DNA of 64,000 nucleotides from Azadirachta indica (Eukaryota; Streptophyta; Magnoliopsida; Sapindales; Meliaceae). A program made the translations under genes and the position numbers. The stretch lies in contig CM040447.1 of assembly GCA_022749755.1 (NCBI GenBank), forward strand, positions 16,839,087 through 16,903,086, in the 5' to 3' direction. The notes below the pieces were generated by a model. The model was not told the origin of the DNA and did no database searches. It saw only the letters and a list, made by a program, of their open reading frames with translations. The number at the start of each line of letters is the position of its first letter. Position 1 is the stretch's first letter. This document shows, one piece after another, positions 48,748 to 61,297 of this stretch.

Positions 48748-51480
48748 TTAATGGTCATAATGGAGAGCCTCCTTGATGCATCTATCAAAGTTATTGTAAG
48801 ATCCTCCTCCAATTTTTGTAGTCGCTATAGCTTTCGTTTTCCATTCCTGAGCCTTTTGTCTCATTTGCTTGCCTTTATCACCTTCCATCATTTCTTTGAC
48901 AAGCTTTGTAATATCATCACGCTTCACGTCAGTATTGACTTCCGTGCCCATACCCCAAGTTGTGCACGAATATCTACAATTTGTTTGTTGCTCAGCAAAG
49001 AAAGGCCAACAAATTACAGGAACACCGCCGCATACTGTCTCTAAAGTTGAATTCCAACCGCAATGTGTTAGAAAAACACCAACTGATGGGTGTGAGAGGA
49101 CTTTATCTTGCGGACACCAATTCGCTATCATTCCTCTGTCCTTGATCTCTTCGAAAAACTCTTCGGGTAAAATTGCAGAATCTCTCCCATGACAACATCA
49201 GGCCTAACAATCCATAAAAATGGGTGCTTGCTATTTGCCAGACCCCACGCAAATTCTTTCAAGTGTTGATCTGTCATCACGGTTATGCTACCATAATTCA
49301 CATAAACAATTGAATTCGGTTCCTTGTTGTCAAGCCATCTGAGACACTCTGAATCTTCCTTCCACAAACTTGACCTAAACGACATCAATTCGGTTTTGGG
49401 CAAGTGTCTACAAAGCAATGGAAGCGGGCCTATTGTATAAATGTTAGGGATCTTGGAAGCAATAACCTCTAAAACTTCACTTTCAAACTCATCGAAAGTG
49501 TTAAATATGATTGCAGACGATTTCAAGCAGTTTTGTGATTCTACTCTCAAGTAATCGAACATGATGTCGTTGACATCGGTGACTCTCATAAAGCTTGGAA
49601 AGTCCTTTAACCGCATGCCGCTCAAACCCGGGATCCAATCAGCAGGTGTATCAAGAGTGCCATCAGTAAGGAATTTTTCATCTGAAAATAATGCACAGAA
49701 TTATTAATCATCAATGTGAAACTATTTCAGTCGGAAAAGCAATATCCCTTTTTGTTTCGCCGATGAAATATAAGCTATATATATACATCGGCTGTAGACT
49801 CTCTAACAATTTACACCAATTTTTTTTCATCAAGTGATGAAATTAAATCGTCCAAATCAAATTCAGTGATATCTTGCATGGTATTTTTGCGAAAACGGTA
49901 ATATACTCAAATGACCTAGCTAGTAGCATAGATCTACTGATGAATACTGACAAACCCTGGTTTTATATAATATCTTTTCCAAATAAATAATGATAAAGGG
50001 CACGTAGAACATAAGAGTATGGGATAGTGTGCATGCCCAACTAGACCCCCAAGAAATTGGTATCCTTCCATCTGACTTTGCTTTTTTCGATGTCAATAAT
50101 ATATAAAAACATGGGAGTTGATGATCATGAATTTAGAGGTATCTTTACATACCTCCCCCTGATGTTTGTATAAATTTTAAACAGGGAAAAATTTATAACT
50201 TTTGACATAGACATCCCCAACTTTAGTATTTCTATCAATTTAACCTTGACCTTTAGAAAAGTGTTAAATAATTAAAATAATTTTATTAACACATATTAAT
50301 AAAACTCTAATCCTACCAAGCTTTTACTTATTCGCTCTTTTTTTTTTAGACTCTTAACTTACTCTAAATGTAGCACTAAGAATCTATGGAACTTTTATTT
50401 TTGATATTATTAATATTGTTGTAATTGTTTTGCATTTATTTTTAATCTATTTTTAGTTTTGTTAAAGATTGAAAATTAAAAATTATTATTATTTGAAAAT
50501 AGAAAGAAAAAACTAATTTTTTAATTTTATTATTATATTATTCAATCCCAAAAGAATAAAAAATTAATTTTTCTTACACTTTTTATACACAATAATACAA
50601 AATAATAATAATAATTAAATTAAATTAAAAAAAAAGTGTATGAATTTCAAATACTACATTTGATTTGATAAGTTAAGAATTTAAAAGAAAAAAGTAAACA
50701 GATAAAAAGAATAAGATTACAATTTCATTAATATATGTGATAAGGTTATTTTGGTTATTTAACAGTTTTTTAACAGTTAATACATAATCAACTTGATGAA
50801 AATATTATATTGAGAGAGGTTCCTGTAAATTTTTATAACTTTTTTCTTTATATGTGATTTTAAAAAATTTCAGGGGAAAAATTTGTGAAAAAGACCACTC
50901 AAGTATTCTTCCATAACTTTCAAATAATAATAATAATAATAATAATAATAAGACTAAGTAGATCTTACTAACCTCCAAACGGAATGATCCCTCTTCTGAC
51001 GAGTTCCTCATATTGCAAATACGCCATGAAGCCGCAAGCTGAGGCAGTCCATAGCTGTACATCCGGTATCCCTACCTTCCGAGCAGCCTCAACGCCAAAT
51101 CCCATCACTCCATCCGAAACTACGCAACTAACTGGCGGCACGTCGGCTGACGAATTTAACTTAGCGAGCAGCTCCAAGAACGGAGCCAAACAATTTCTTC
51201 TTATGGATGCACATAACGCAGGTATATCCTGGGTTGCATCACGATCAGACGGCGGCAATCCGTCCGGAATGGTCTCAAAATGGAAATCCGGTAGACCCTT
51301 CAGAGATTCCGGCCCCTTGTTTCGGAGAAATCGTTTGTGGTTGAACTCAGTGTTGACAAAGGTTACATGGAAGCCTCTTGAGTGTAAGAGTTTGGCCAGT
51401 TGCATCATTGGAGTAACATGGCCTTGTGCTGGATATGGGACGCAGACTGCATGAGGTTTTGTTGCTCCCATTGAACCCAT
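48748..51480 (-). pseudogene. UGT85-type UDP-glycosyltransferase, frameshifted copy 2 (exons 50973-51480 and 48748-49681)
   Basis: Exon 1 encodes the same 169 residues as copy 1, with His21 and Asp123 intact. Exon 2 carries an extra TC in a TCTC run at about 49182-49187, just after VVMG. This shifts the frame and, if translated, would remove the PSPG sugar-donor box, which survives downstream in another frame ([12 protein letters not shown]). The acceptor region also differs by one base (a C missing three bases before the CTG that is CAG on the coding strand). Everything else matches the intact gene. It may be a recent pseudogene or simply a sequencing error in a repeated contig. Confidence 0.85.
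50138..50896. mobile_element. Inverted-repeat insertion in the UGT intron, copy 2
   Basis: Counterpart of 20881-21636, with small poly-A and poly-T length changes. Confidence 0.5.
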
Positions 51481-51573
51481 TTTGAGAAGCAATGAAATAT
51501 TCTAACGAAGCTGATTCAGATTCAAGAGTTTACGCTGCAGAGAGTTTGAGTACTTGCTAGCAGCTGCTTCGGA

Positions 51574-51580
51574 ATTTATA
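51574..51580 (-). promoter_or_regulatory. TATA box of UGT copy 2
   Basis: Same CTATAAATT context and spacing as 22317-22323. Confidence 0.6.
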
Positions 51581-51586
51581 GAGCAG

Positions 51587-54279
51587 GAGGTTATGGAATT
51601 ATTGAACCACATGGTAAAAGACGTTTTTGTCATCGAAATTTTGCTTACTACTTATTTGATGACAAATACTTCAAAATATCTCAATATATGAGCTACAAAC
51701 ATTTATTTGGATGAAGGAGAATAATATCGTACATTTATATAATTTAATGACAAAAATTAATATACAACAAAGAAACATAAGAGTAATTGCATAAATTTTT
51801 ATTTAAATAATCATCGTCAACTAACGAATTAATTAATATTTTTATAAATATTTTTGAAATCGTTGTGATTAATGAGTTTAGTATATTAAACTGTACCAAC
51901 TAAAACTTTTTTTACCTTCTTTAATACGGGTTTCTTTAAAATTGTTTAATGATAGGTGCCAATCACTTACTTTAAACGAAATATTTCCGATGCTTGACAA
52001 CTCAGCTTCTCATATGGGTCGTGAGATATTTGGCAGTATTACTAATAATTGTTCATCTTGAAAGGCATATTTGATTATGAATTTGTCAATGATTGCCAAT
52101 TAATCTAAAATTTGGAACAAGGAATCTTTCTTTAGCATTTTTACCATGTTTTTGGACCTTTTATGCAGTCATTGGCTAAAACAAACGACAAATAAAATAG
52201 GATGAACAAAACACGATAAAAATCTTGTATTGATATCAACTTTTTAATATTTTAAGATACATTAATATAACGTATTTTTATTTATAAAAAGTTTTAAAAA
52301 ATTATTATATTTATTAATTTTGTATTTTCAAATTTTTCGTTCTACATGATATAAACACTAATTTATCAATTCAATATCATTCATATATTACTCAAATTTT
52401 TAACTGACAAATATTATATTATGATCCTAAATCTTACATGAACTAATAATAAAATTATAAAATGAGAAGAAAATTTCATGAACAACATTCTTTCATAAGC
52501 CGATTTTTTAGTAAGAGTCTAATTAATAAATTTACATAATTTAGTATTAGAGTAGACAACATATCAAATATATAACCGAACGTGTTATGTTAATATTGAA
52601 AATTTGCGAAATAAAGTAACATTATAGACGTTATATCGTTAAATTAAAAATTCCTATTTTTTGTATTTATTTCTTTAAATAAATCTATATTTCAAATTTT
52701 CAAAGGTAGTCAATAAAAGTAGGAAGAATCAAATAATTAAATATGAAATCGATAAAATAATTGATGGCTGAAAAGTATTATTCTTTTTATTAAAGAACTT
52801 GGACCATGTGGGTTGGTGCATTGTTGTCAACATCAGGTTAATTATTTATTAATTAAACAAGTAATTAATAGAGGCTGGGAAAGTAGTGGTGAGTGGCGCT
52901 GGAAGATTGCAATAATATTTTGTTTACTTTTTGCACTCTTTTAGTCTAACATGAAACGTGTCCATTTGAAATACATCAAAATGATTCACTTCATGCTATT
53001 TTAACTTAAAAAAGTGATTTTGCCACTTCTCATCACTTTGTTCATGCATTTTTTTATTTTTAAATTTTTTTCATTTAATTGGTATTTTATTTTGACGACA
53101 CCATAGAGTTATTGAGGTTCCATTGTATATAGTAAAATAGATTATACTGTTTGATTAACTTTTATTATATTTTTTTTAAAGTTAAAAAATGGAACAACAT
53201 AATTTGAGAGGTAAGTTAAAGTTGCTTTTTTATTTCAAATTTTAATGGATATGAAATCTCATTACAGTTGAATATATAAATTTAAATAATTTTAAATAAT
53301 ATATTTGTGTTTCATTCATCACGTTTCATTATAAATATCAAAAATCAGTATTTCAACATGTTATATCTTATAATTAATTAAAATAAATTCTATATGTTAA
53401 AAAATAAAATCAAATTTATAAATATATTCATAAAATTATCAATAAATATTTAAATTTATTAAAAAATTTTAAGTTAAGGGGCTGATTATTTTTTTCTCTA
53501 ACATCTAAATACATCTAAAAATATTTATAAATTTTAATATATAAATATGAATTATTTTAAATAATATATTTATTTTTATTATATTAACATATAAAAACAA
53601 GTAATTTTACCTACTATAAACTTATAAATAATTAAAGATAAAAATTTATATAAATAAATTTTTAAGGATATTTTAATTCATTACAAATTAAAAATTTTAA
53701 CTTATTTATTTTATATATAATTACTAGGTTTTCACTGTTAAATTAGGAACAAAAACCTTTAAAATATAATAGCTAAAACTATATTATAATAAAAATAATA
53801 GACACTAAGTATTAAATTAAAAATTTCAGCTGTATTTATTTAAGTATAAATATTATTTTTTTGGTACCAAATTAAAAAATAAATATTTCCAAAAAAAATA
53901 AATAGTTAAAACTAATTACAATTAGATCATCTTACGGCAAAACAATAAACAAATACTGTAAGGGAAATAATTAAAAAATGAGGGGGTTGTTATGCTTAGA
54001 TCAATCAAGTTATTGATAAATGTGATTGAGATTTGGTTCTACGTGAGGATCACATCTCTGATAAATCTATAATTAATTAATATAAAGTAATTTAATGAAT
54101 ATGAATTTTTTTTATATAATATTTGATACTGGACCAGATTTTCCAAAATTCAATGGTAATAATTTACAAATACGACACACATAAAACTCATTCAATGTAT
54201 TTGTTTTGTAGCTTGTCCGCATCGAATTTTGTTTATTTTAAGGAGTATAGAGAGATGACCTCAAGCCAATAAAATAAAG
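51587..54279. other. AT-rich UGT upstream region, copy 2
   Basis: Counterpart of 22330-25044. No gene. It contains a related repeat segment at about 52410-53120. Confidence 0.6.
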
Positions 54280-54985
54280 TATAAAAGTTTTTTTACACCT
54301 TAAAGTTTAACTGAATGTCCTTGTAAGTCTTAGTAATTTTGAAATACTTTTAAAAGTTGTAATTTTATAAAATATCTATTATACTCTTGTACATAATATT
54401 TAATAAAAATAACTAATAAATATATAAAATATACTATATTTAAATAAAATATATTAATAAATAAATAGTAATATTATTTTAATAATATATTAACAAAATA
54501 TTTTATTATACTTAATTTTAAAAAGTTAAATAATAAAAAAAAACATATTTGTAATTACTAAAAATTAAATACAAATAAAACATAAATAAATATTAATTTA
54601 TTAATAAAATATAAATTTATAAATTGATTTATTTTACAACATATGTATAATAAATATTTATGATTATATTGTAAATATGAATAAAATATATATTTAAAAT
54701 ATAAATTAAATAATAAAATTAAAATATCAATAAAATAAAAAATTATAATATATTAATAATATGTGCTATAAAATAATTATAATATTTATTTATTAATATA
54801 TTTATATAAATATATTATATTTTATCAAATTTTAAAGATTTGTTAGTTATTTTTAACAAATATTTTATATAGGGGTATAATAGATATTTTATATAAAATT
54901 AAGATTTTTAAGAATATTTTCAAAATTATTAGGACTTATGAGAGCATTTAGGCAAATTTTAGGGACTAAAAGGGCCTTTTCCCTG
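54280..54985. mobile_element. AT-rich inverted-repeat element, complete
   Basis: About 700 bp. The left arm (GTAAGTCTTAGTAATTTTGAA, TAAAATATCTATTATACTC, AAAAATAACTAATAAAT) pairs with the right arm read on the minus strand (ATAAGTCCTAATAATTTTGAA, AAAATATCTATTATACCCC, AAAAATAACTAACAAAT) over about 150 bp. The outer right end reads GGGAAAAGGCCCTTTTAG on the minus strand. It looks Mutator-MITE-like, but no target duplication was established. Copy 1 of the element is cut off by the gap. Confidence 0.6.
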
Positions 54986-56079
54986 TAATAAATAATATGC
55001 CTGCTTATAATATAGAAAAAGTATTTAAGATTTTTAAGATTTTATCTATTAAATTGATATATATTTTTTTAAAATATCTATTAATTAAAAAATGACAATT
55101 TTACTAATTATCTAGAAAAACTTTATTTTAAAATAATAACCAGACTTAAATATAAAAAAATGATAAATGTTATTATAACATATTTATAATAAATTTTTTA
55201 TTAAGAAATAAAATAAGAATTTATTTATTTTATAATATTATAATCCAATATTAAAAAATTAAATATGCATAAACAAATAATATAAATTTATTTATACATA
55301 GGTAAAATATAAATAAAATAATAAAATAAAACTATATTAGAAAAGAAATATTTGTTATATATTAATAAATAATATATTATCAATGTATTACAAAATAATA
55401 TTATTAATTATTTATTAATATTATCATATTTTATCAAATTTTAAAGGTTAAATAGTTATTTTTACTAAATAACAATTATTATGTAAAGATATAATTGTAA
55501 TTTTAAATAAATAGGAATTTTAATGGGTACTTTTGAAACCGTCAAAACTAGTCCAAATTTAAGATTTAAAAATCCTTTTTCCTTGTGATGCATAAAGATA
55601 TAGTAATTTATGACTTAAATTTTTTTTTTCTTTATTAATTTTAACTTTTTAATTACAATTTCCATTTTTTATTGTAATTTTTATTTTTTTATTAAAATGT
55701 TCAAATACAATCAATAAATTAAAATTTTTAAAGTAAAAGTTGAAAATTAAAATAAAAGAATTAAAAATTATAAAAAATATTAAAAAAAGAGTTAAAAAGA
55801 ATTAAAAATTATAAAAAAATATTAAAAAAAGAGTTAAAAGATATATCATACAATCTCTTGCAGCATAACATGACTCTAAAAGCGTGCAATTTCATATGTT
55901 TATCTTTTTTATATCGGTTATTGATTAATTGTAAAATATATTAACACTTTTTAACTATCATCTTGTATTTCAAGTGATGTACCTTTCAAATATAAATGAG
56001 ATAGTGAAATGAGTATTATAATATTATTTATATAATAATTAATATTTTTAACTTATTAGTAGTTAAGTAAATTAAAATT
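54986..56079. other. AT-rich DNA, probably a second, decayed inverted-repeat element
   Basis: 55430-55580 on the minus strand (AAAATTACAATTATATC, AAAAATAACTATTTAACC) resembles the arms of the element at 54280-54985. A direct repeat around AGAATTAAAAATTATAAAAAA is present at about 55757-55835. No gene. Confidence 0.4.
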
Positions 56080-57860
56080 AATATATAAAATAGTGTGACC
56101 GTGACTAACCAGCTTCCACATTAATTGAAAAAATGTTAAAATATAAATTACGAAACTTATATCAATAAAATTTTTAATCGTACTCTCTTTTATTAATTAC
56201 AAACTTATATCAATATGAAATTTTGATCCAAAAATAATATATTTGAATTCATTAAAACTTTTTTTTTATTATTTTATACAGTGCACATGAAGTTGAGAAT
56301 GATATATCAAAAAAATAAAAATAAAAAGAATTGTGTGCTATTGTTTAAGTAAGATCTCCTTATTGTTTATATTTTATTTATAGAGATGTTGTATCAAATC
56401 TTTAAAGATATTTTAAGACGGTGAATAAAAGTACTAACAATCAAATTTTTGACTGAGCTTTAATAATTAAATGTGAAATCCAACCGAATGATTGATGGTT
56501 GAAAAGCAATATTGGGTTAATTATTTATTTAAATAAAGGATCAATATTATAATATACTCTCTCCTTTTTAAGAAAACAGTAAATATTTTAGAGTATATAA
56601 GTTCAAATCAATAAATATCTCTGAGTTTATAAGTTCATATCCCTAGTGTTCATAAAATAGAAAAATATCTTGTCAATTCAAAACTTGTGTCAAATACCCT
56701 TAAATTTTTAAGTAAGAAGATACAATATAAGGTTAGTAAGTAGAAATAAAAAGAGACTACTAAAATAAATTTATCATTAATTTTTTTACATCTTTTTAAC
56801 GTAAATACACTATTTTACCCGACAACATTAAAAAAATATAAAATTTTCATATTACCTTTATTATTATTTATATAAACCCAATAAAACATTATTCTTATAA
56901 ATAATAACATTTAAACTGAAATATTGTAGTTACAATATTTGATCATTAGCATGTATAACTTAGTCAATTTTTATGCTTTTTAAATGATAAGGGACTTAAT
57001 AATTTATTTATGTTTAGAAGAATGAAAATATTAATGACAAACTTATTTTAGGGTCTTTAGAAAAAATAAAAAAATTTCAAGAGATCTCTTCCTATTTCTA
57101 CTAAGTACAAGATATTTTTTTTATTTTCTAAAAATTTAGAGATACGTAACGCAACATATAAATTACATCTTTTTATTTTTTAAAAATTTAGGGTATATGT
57201 ATCAAGCCCGGTCTATAAATTCAGAAGATATTTGTTATTTCCAGACCATTAAAATAATTAAGGGAGGGTGGAGAATTATTGGTGGGGTTCAGAAGATTGT
57301 ACTCTTTGTTTATTTTTTGCACTATTTTAGAGTCACATGCATCACGTCTATTTGAAAAACTGCAAAGTAATTCAACTTATACTGCCGTTGATTATTGTGC
57401 CACTGAAGTGTTGAAAAAGTGATTTTGTCACTGTTCCACGTCTTTGTTCGTACGCCTTATCATTTTTAATTTAAAATGGTTTTTGTTTAGTTTTTATTTG
57501 GTCACGTGTATCAGACTTCGGGGGAGTTTGGCACTTGAAAACGCTAATTGGCACTTTAATAATGCTAAATTATGTATATTATAAATTTTAATACAAGTGC
57601 TTATTAAAAAAAATTTTAATATTTAAAATAATTATTAAATCAGCACAAATTTAATACATTTTTAAATTAACACATTAAATACTTAAGAGGATAATACTTG
57701 TACAGTTAATGAAAATTATTTTTTTTTTAAAATATCTTAAAACAAATTTAAAATTAAGATCTTCTCAATTATATACTTATAAATCCTAATGAAATGATCC
57801 TGTCCATATGATTTTTAATAATATAATTTATTTAATAAAATTTTGAGTATGTACCAAAAA
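56080..57860 (+). repeat. Diverged repeat unit C
   Basis: 56080-57520 aligns along its length with 26220-27510. 56810-57860 also aligns with 58195-59320 at a spacing of about 1.4 kb (TGACAAACTTA.TTTAGGGTC, AAGGGAGGGTGG, GGAAGATTGTAC-like, TTGCACTATTTTAG, TTCTCAATTATATAC). Confidence 0.65.
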
Positions 57861-58194
57861 ACTTTGATAATTCATATTATTATTTTTATTTAAAAAATAA
57901 AATAATTATTATATTAATAAGATAAGATTATTAAATATTTTTATTTTTAATTAAAAATCGGAAGAATTTTATATAATATTATTTGATAATTTGGGAAAAG
58001 AAATAAAATATTATTATTTTTTATTTAAAAGTAACAAAATATATAAATAGACTCATAAAAGGGCTTGGATTATTTTATTTATATTATTTTTTTAATTTCT
58101 GATAATTTATTAACATAATAACACTTTTATGTTTTAAAAAATTAAAATATTAAATATGATTAATGTTTTCCATACTTTTTAGTATGAATAGACT
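57861..58194. other. AT-rich spacer
   Basis: Low-complexity A/T. Nothing recognised. Confidence 0.5.
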
Positions 58195-59320
58195 AGACTT
58201 TTACCCCATAACATTGAAAAAAATATAAATTGGTCAAATTATCCTTATTATTATGAATAATAACCAAAATGACCTTGTTCTTAATATATAATAACATTTA
58301 ATAAAATGTTGCAATCACAATTTGAACCTTAACAAGACTAATTTGATCAATTTACATACTATTTACATATTAAGTGACAAAATAATCTATTCATGTTAAA
58401 AAAAGGTGAGATATATTAATGACAAACTTACTCTAGGTCCTCTCAAGAATATTAAAAAAAAAAAAAAAACTTATCTCATAGAGTATTGTTCTATGTCTAT
58501 TAAGTAGAAGATGGTTTTTATTTTTTAAAAATTTAAGGAATATTTAACATAATTTATAAATTTAAGGGATGTTTTTTTATTTTCTAAAAATTTAAGATAT
58601 ATCTCACACCGCGTATAAATTCATAAGATATTGATTATTTTCCAAAATCTAGACCTTTTAAACAATTAAGAAAGGGTGGGGAAGGATTGGTGGGAGCAGG
58701 AAGATTGTACTTTTTTTTTAATTTTTTTTTAATTTTTGCACTATTAGCCTAACATGGATCACGCCCATTTAAAAAACTTCAAAATAATTCAACTCATGGT
58801 GCCATTAATTATTGTGCCATTGGAATTTTGAAAAAGTGATTTGTCGCTTTTCGACATCTTTGTTCACACCCTTTTTATTTTAAATTTAAAATGCTTTTTG
58901 TTTAATTTTTTTTATTTAGTTCTGTCAACGCCGCATTAATTGTAAGATTTCACTATAATACAGTTGATTATTCTGTGCATTTCTTAAAATTTTTTTATTG
59001 TGCATTAAAATTTTTGTTATGATTCTTTAATTGTTTTTATATGCATAAAAAACACATCAGCAAATTCTTAAAATTTGGTCAAAAAAAGAGCCGCTCAATA
59101 ATCAGTGAGATCTACATATGCCCTTTGTCAAATCCACGATTACCCTTGGCTTTAAATTGCCGTTTGGAATTTGTTAAGGTAAATATAAGTAAAGCCTCTA
59201 TACTATACAGTAATGTGCATTAATTTTATGACTTCTCAATTGTATACATATAATCCTACATGATCCTCCCCACAACGTTTAAAAATATAATCTATTTAAT
59301 GAAATTTTAAGTATGTAATT
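58195..59320 (+). repeat. Diverged repeat unit D
   Basis: Tandem neighbour of unit C, sharing the landmarks listed there. It contains AAGGGTGGGGAAGGATTGGT and a poly-A run at about 58456. Confidence 0.65.
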
Positions 59321-59382
59321 TATAATTTATGTACATATCCTTTCTCACATTTGTCTTTCCGCTTCATTAGTTATTTCTTTTT

Positions 59383-60249
59383 TCATAACTTTAAAAAACT
59401 GAAAAAATAATTGTCAATGGTCTTTGAAATAAATTTGCTTAGTGTTGCCAATCTTCTCATCAAGTTTTGGAGCTCTTTTAATGTTATTAGCGACTTCATG
59501 TCTAAGATGGTCTTGATTTTTCGGGAATTTGCCTCTATTCCTTGTTGTCTAACCATGAATCTAAGAAATTTTTTGACCCGACGCCAAATGCATACTTGCA
59601 AGGGTTCAACTTTATCTTGTACTTTCTCAAGAGTGAAAAAGTCTCTTCCAAATTTTGTACATGATTTTTCATTCGAACTAAGTTCATGATTATGTCATCA
59701 ACATAAATACCTCTATAGTTCTCACAATCCATGGTCTGAATACTTTATCTATAAGCCTTTGGAAAGTTACTCTCGCTTTCTTTAGACCGAACGACATCAC
59801 TTTATAATAGTAAAAACCTTGATCTATTAAAAATGTTGTCTTTTCCTGATTACGCTCACATTTGGATTTATTCGTATCGTGAGAAGGCATCCATGAAACT
59901 CAAAAGAACATAACATGTTGTTGAATCCACTAGTTGATTAATTCTCGAGAGTGGAAAACTATTCTTTAAGCAGGCCTTATGTAAGTCGATGAACCCTATA
60001 CATATTCTTCATTTTCCATTCATCTCTTCACTATGACCACATTGATCACCCAATTTGGATAATAAACCTCTATTATGAATCCAAATTTCAAGTGTTTATT
60101 GACCTCAAGCAAATCAACCCCCTCAATTCTTGGTTGAATACTTTTCTTTTTCTACTTGATGGGCTTGAATGTGGGATTTCTCACAAGAAGGTGAGAGATT
60201 GTCCTTGGATAATGTTAAGTATGTCTTCATGTGTCTAGGAGAACAAATT
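59383..60249 (-). pseudogene. Ty3/gypsy reverse transcriptase remnant
   Basis: Reads, with several frame changes, VNKHLKFGFIIEVYYPNWVI, then DLHKACLKNSFPLSRINQLV, LLSFMDAFS, YYYKVMSFGLKKARVTFQRL, YVDDIIMN (the catalytic YVDD is kept), LNPCKYAFGVGS and RQQGIEANSRKIKTILDM. These are the successive blocks of a gypsy RT. It ends near IDNYFFSF; RNase H and integrase are not found downstream. Not functional. Confidence 0.85.
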
Positions 60250-60254
60250 AATAT

Positions 60255-60444
60255 TGTTAGAATTAAAATTATATTTATTACTAATCTCTTCCTAATTTGT
60301 TAAAGGTTCTTAAGTTCATGAAAATTTTTAAGTTTATGAAGATTCCTATTTTGTGTTACTTTATTATTTTAGTCTATATAAAGACATGTCTATATACTTA
60401 GTTTACAATTTAAGAGAGTTTAATATAATTTTATTTTTTCAGCA
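60255..60444 (+). repeat. TRIM 5' LTR
   Basis: Contains TATATAAAGACATG at about 60374-60387 as a likely TATA box. The two LTRs differ at many sites (roughly 15 percent by eye), so the insertion is old. Confidence 0.88.
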
Positions 60445-60769
60445 TAGTATCAAAGCGAGTTCGATCTTAGGTTTGAGAGTTGTATTAGAAAATTTTTTAT
60501 AGTGATGATGTGCTACCTTATAAGATAGTTACTGAACATAATTCTGTTTCTAGCAGAAGAAAGAAATTTTCTAGAAACCTTAAAGTTTTCTAGCAAAAAA
60601 AAAAATTCTAAAAACCTTAAAAAAAATAAAGAAAAGAAAGAAAGAAAAAGTCTAGTAATCCTAATCTAGTTAGGGTACTGTTGACGGGTACTGTTAAAGG
60701 ATTGTAGTAGAGTATTGTTCACAGGTCCCTGGTTCTTGATATGGCTGCTTATTTGTCTACTACTACTCG

Positions 60770-60985
60770 CTTATAAAAGGCACTCCTTGCCTATAAAAAG
60801 TCATTAATAATATTTTTCATTTATGAAAAAGCACTATTAATATTCTTCGCCTATAAAAAGGCACTATCAATATTCTTTACCTAATAGATATAATCAATAT
60901 TCAAAAAGACACAATTCTTATTTTTCACTTAGAAAAAGACATAATATTCTTCACTTATAAAAAAAGAAAAAAGATATAATCATTA
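60770..60985 (+). repeat. Degenerate tandem repeat of about 30-38 bp in the TRIM interior
   Basis: Six or so units built on GCCTATAAAAAGGCACTAT and CAATATTCTT. Each contains a TATAAAAA-like core. Confidence 0.7.
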
Positions 60986-61106
60986 TTTATTGCCTCTTGA
61001 AGGCATAGGTAGCTTTCTCTTATTTTTTGATATTTCGAAATTTTCTTCTCAATCGCATTAACTTCTAAACTCAAGGTTGCTCTAACATTTTGAGTTTGAG
61101 GGAAAG

Positions 61107-61297
61107 TGTTAGAATTAGAATTAGATTTATTACTAATCTTTTTCTATTTTGTTAAGGGTTCCTAAATTCATGAGAATTCTTAAGTTTATGAGGAATTTTA
61201 GTTTATATTGCTTTGTTATTTCAGCCTATATAAAGATATGTTTATATACTCAATTTACAATTTAAGAGAGTTCAATATAATTTTATTTTCTTCAATA
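61107..61297 (+). repeat. TRIM 3' LTR
   Basis: Partner of 60255-60444. Its last bases are ATA rather than GCA. Confidence 0.88.

Larger units (their letters stand above)
29234..54917 (+). repeat. Large direct duplication, copy 2
   Basis: Copy 2 of the segment at 1-25681. The coordinate offset drifts from 29233 at the left to about 29260 at the right through accumulated small indels. Unlike copy 1, its sequence runs on without a gap at both ends: copia RT/RNase H sequence to the left and the rest of an inverted-repeat element to the right. It therefore gives the fuller view of the locus. Confidence 0.97.
60255..61297 (+). mobile_element. Terminal-repeat retrotransposon in miniature (TRIM), complete
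   Basis: 1043 bp. LTRs at 60255-60444 (190 bp) and 61107-61297 (191 bp) start TGTTAGAATTA; the left one ends CAGCA. A primer-binding site TAGTATCAAAGCGAGTTC starts at 60445, directly after the 5' LTR (initiator-Met type TGGTATCAGAGC with two changes). A polypurine stretch GAGTTTGAGGGAAAG ends at 61106. Perfect 5-bp target duplications AATAT flank it (60250-60254 and 61298-61302). The 662-bp interior has no long reading frame, so it depends on enzymes supplied in trans. It sits inside the decayed gypsy element. Confidence 0.9.

Noticed and set aside
29234..54917. Treating copy 2 as a diverged paralogous locus
   Set aside because: Substitutions are too few; all transposon insertions, target duplications and old mutations are shared, so the copies are effectively the same locus.
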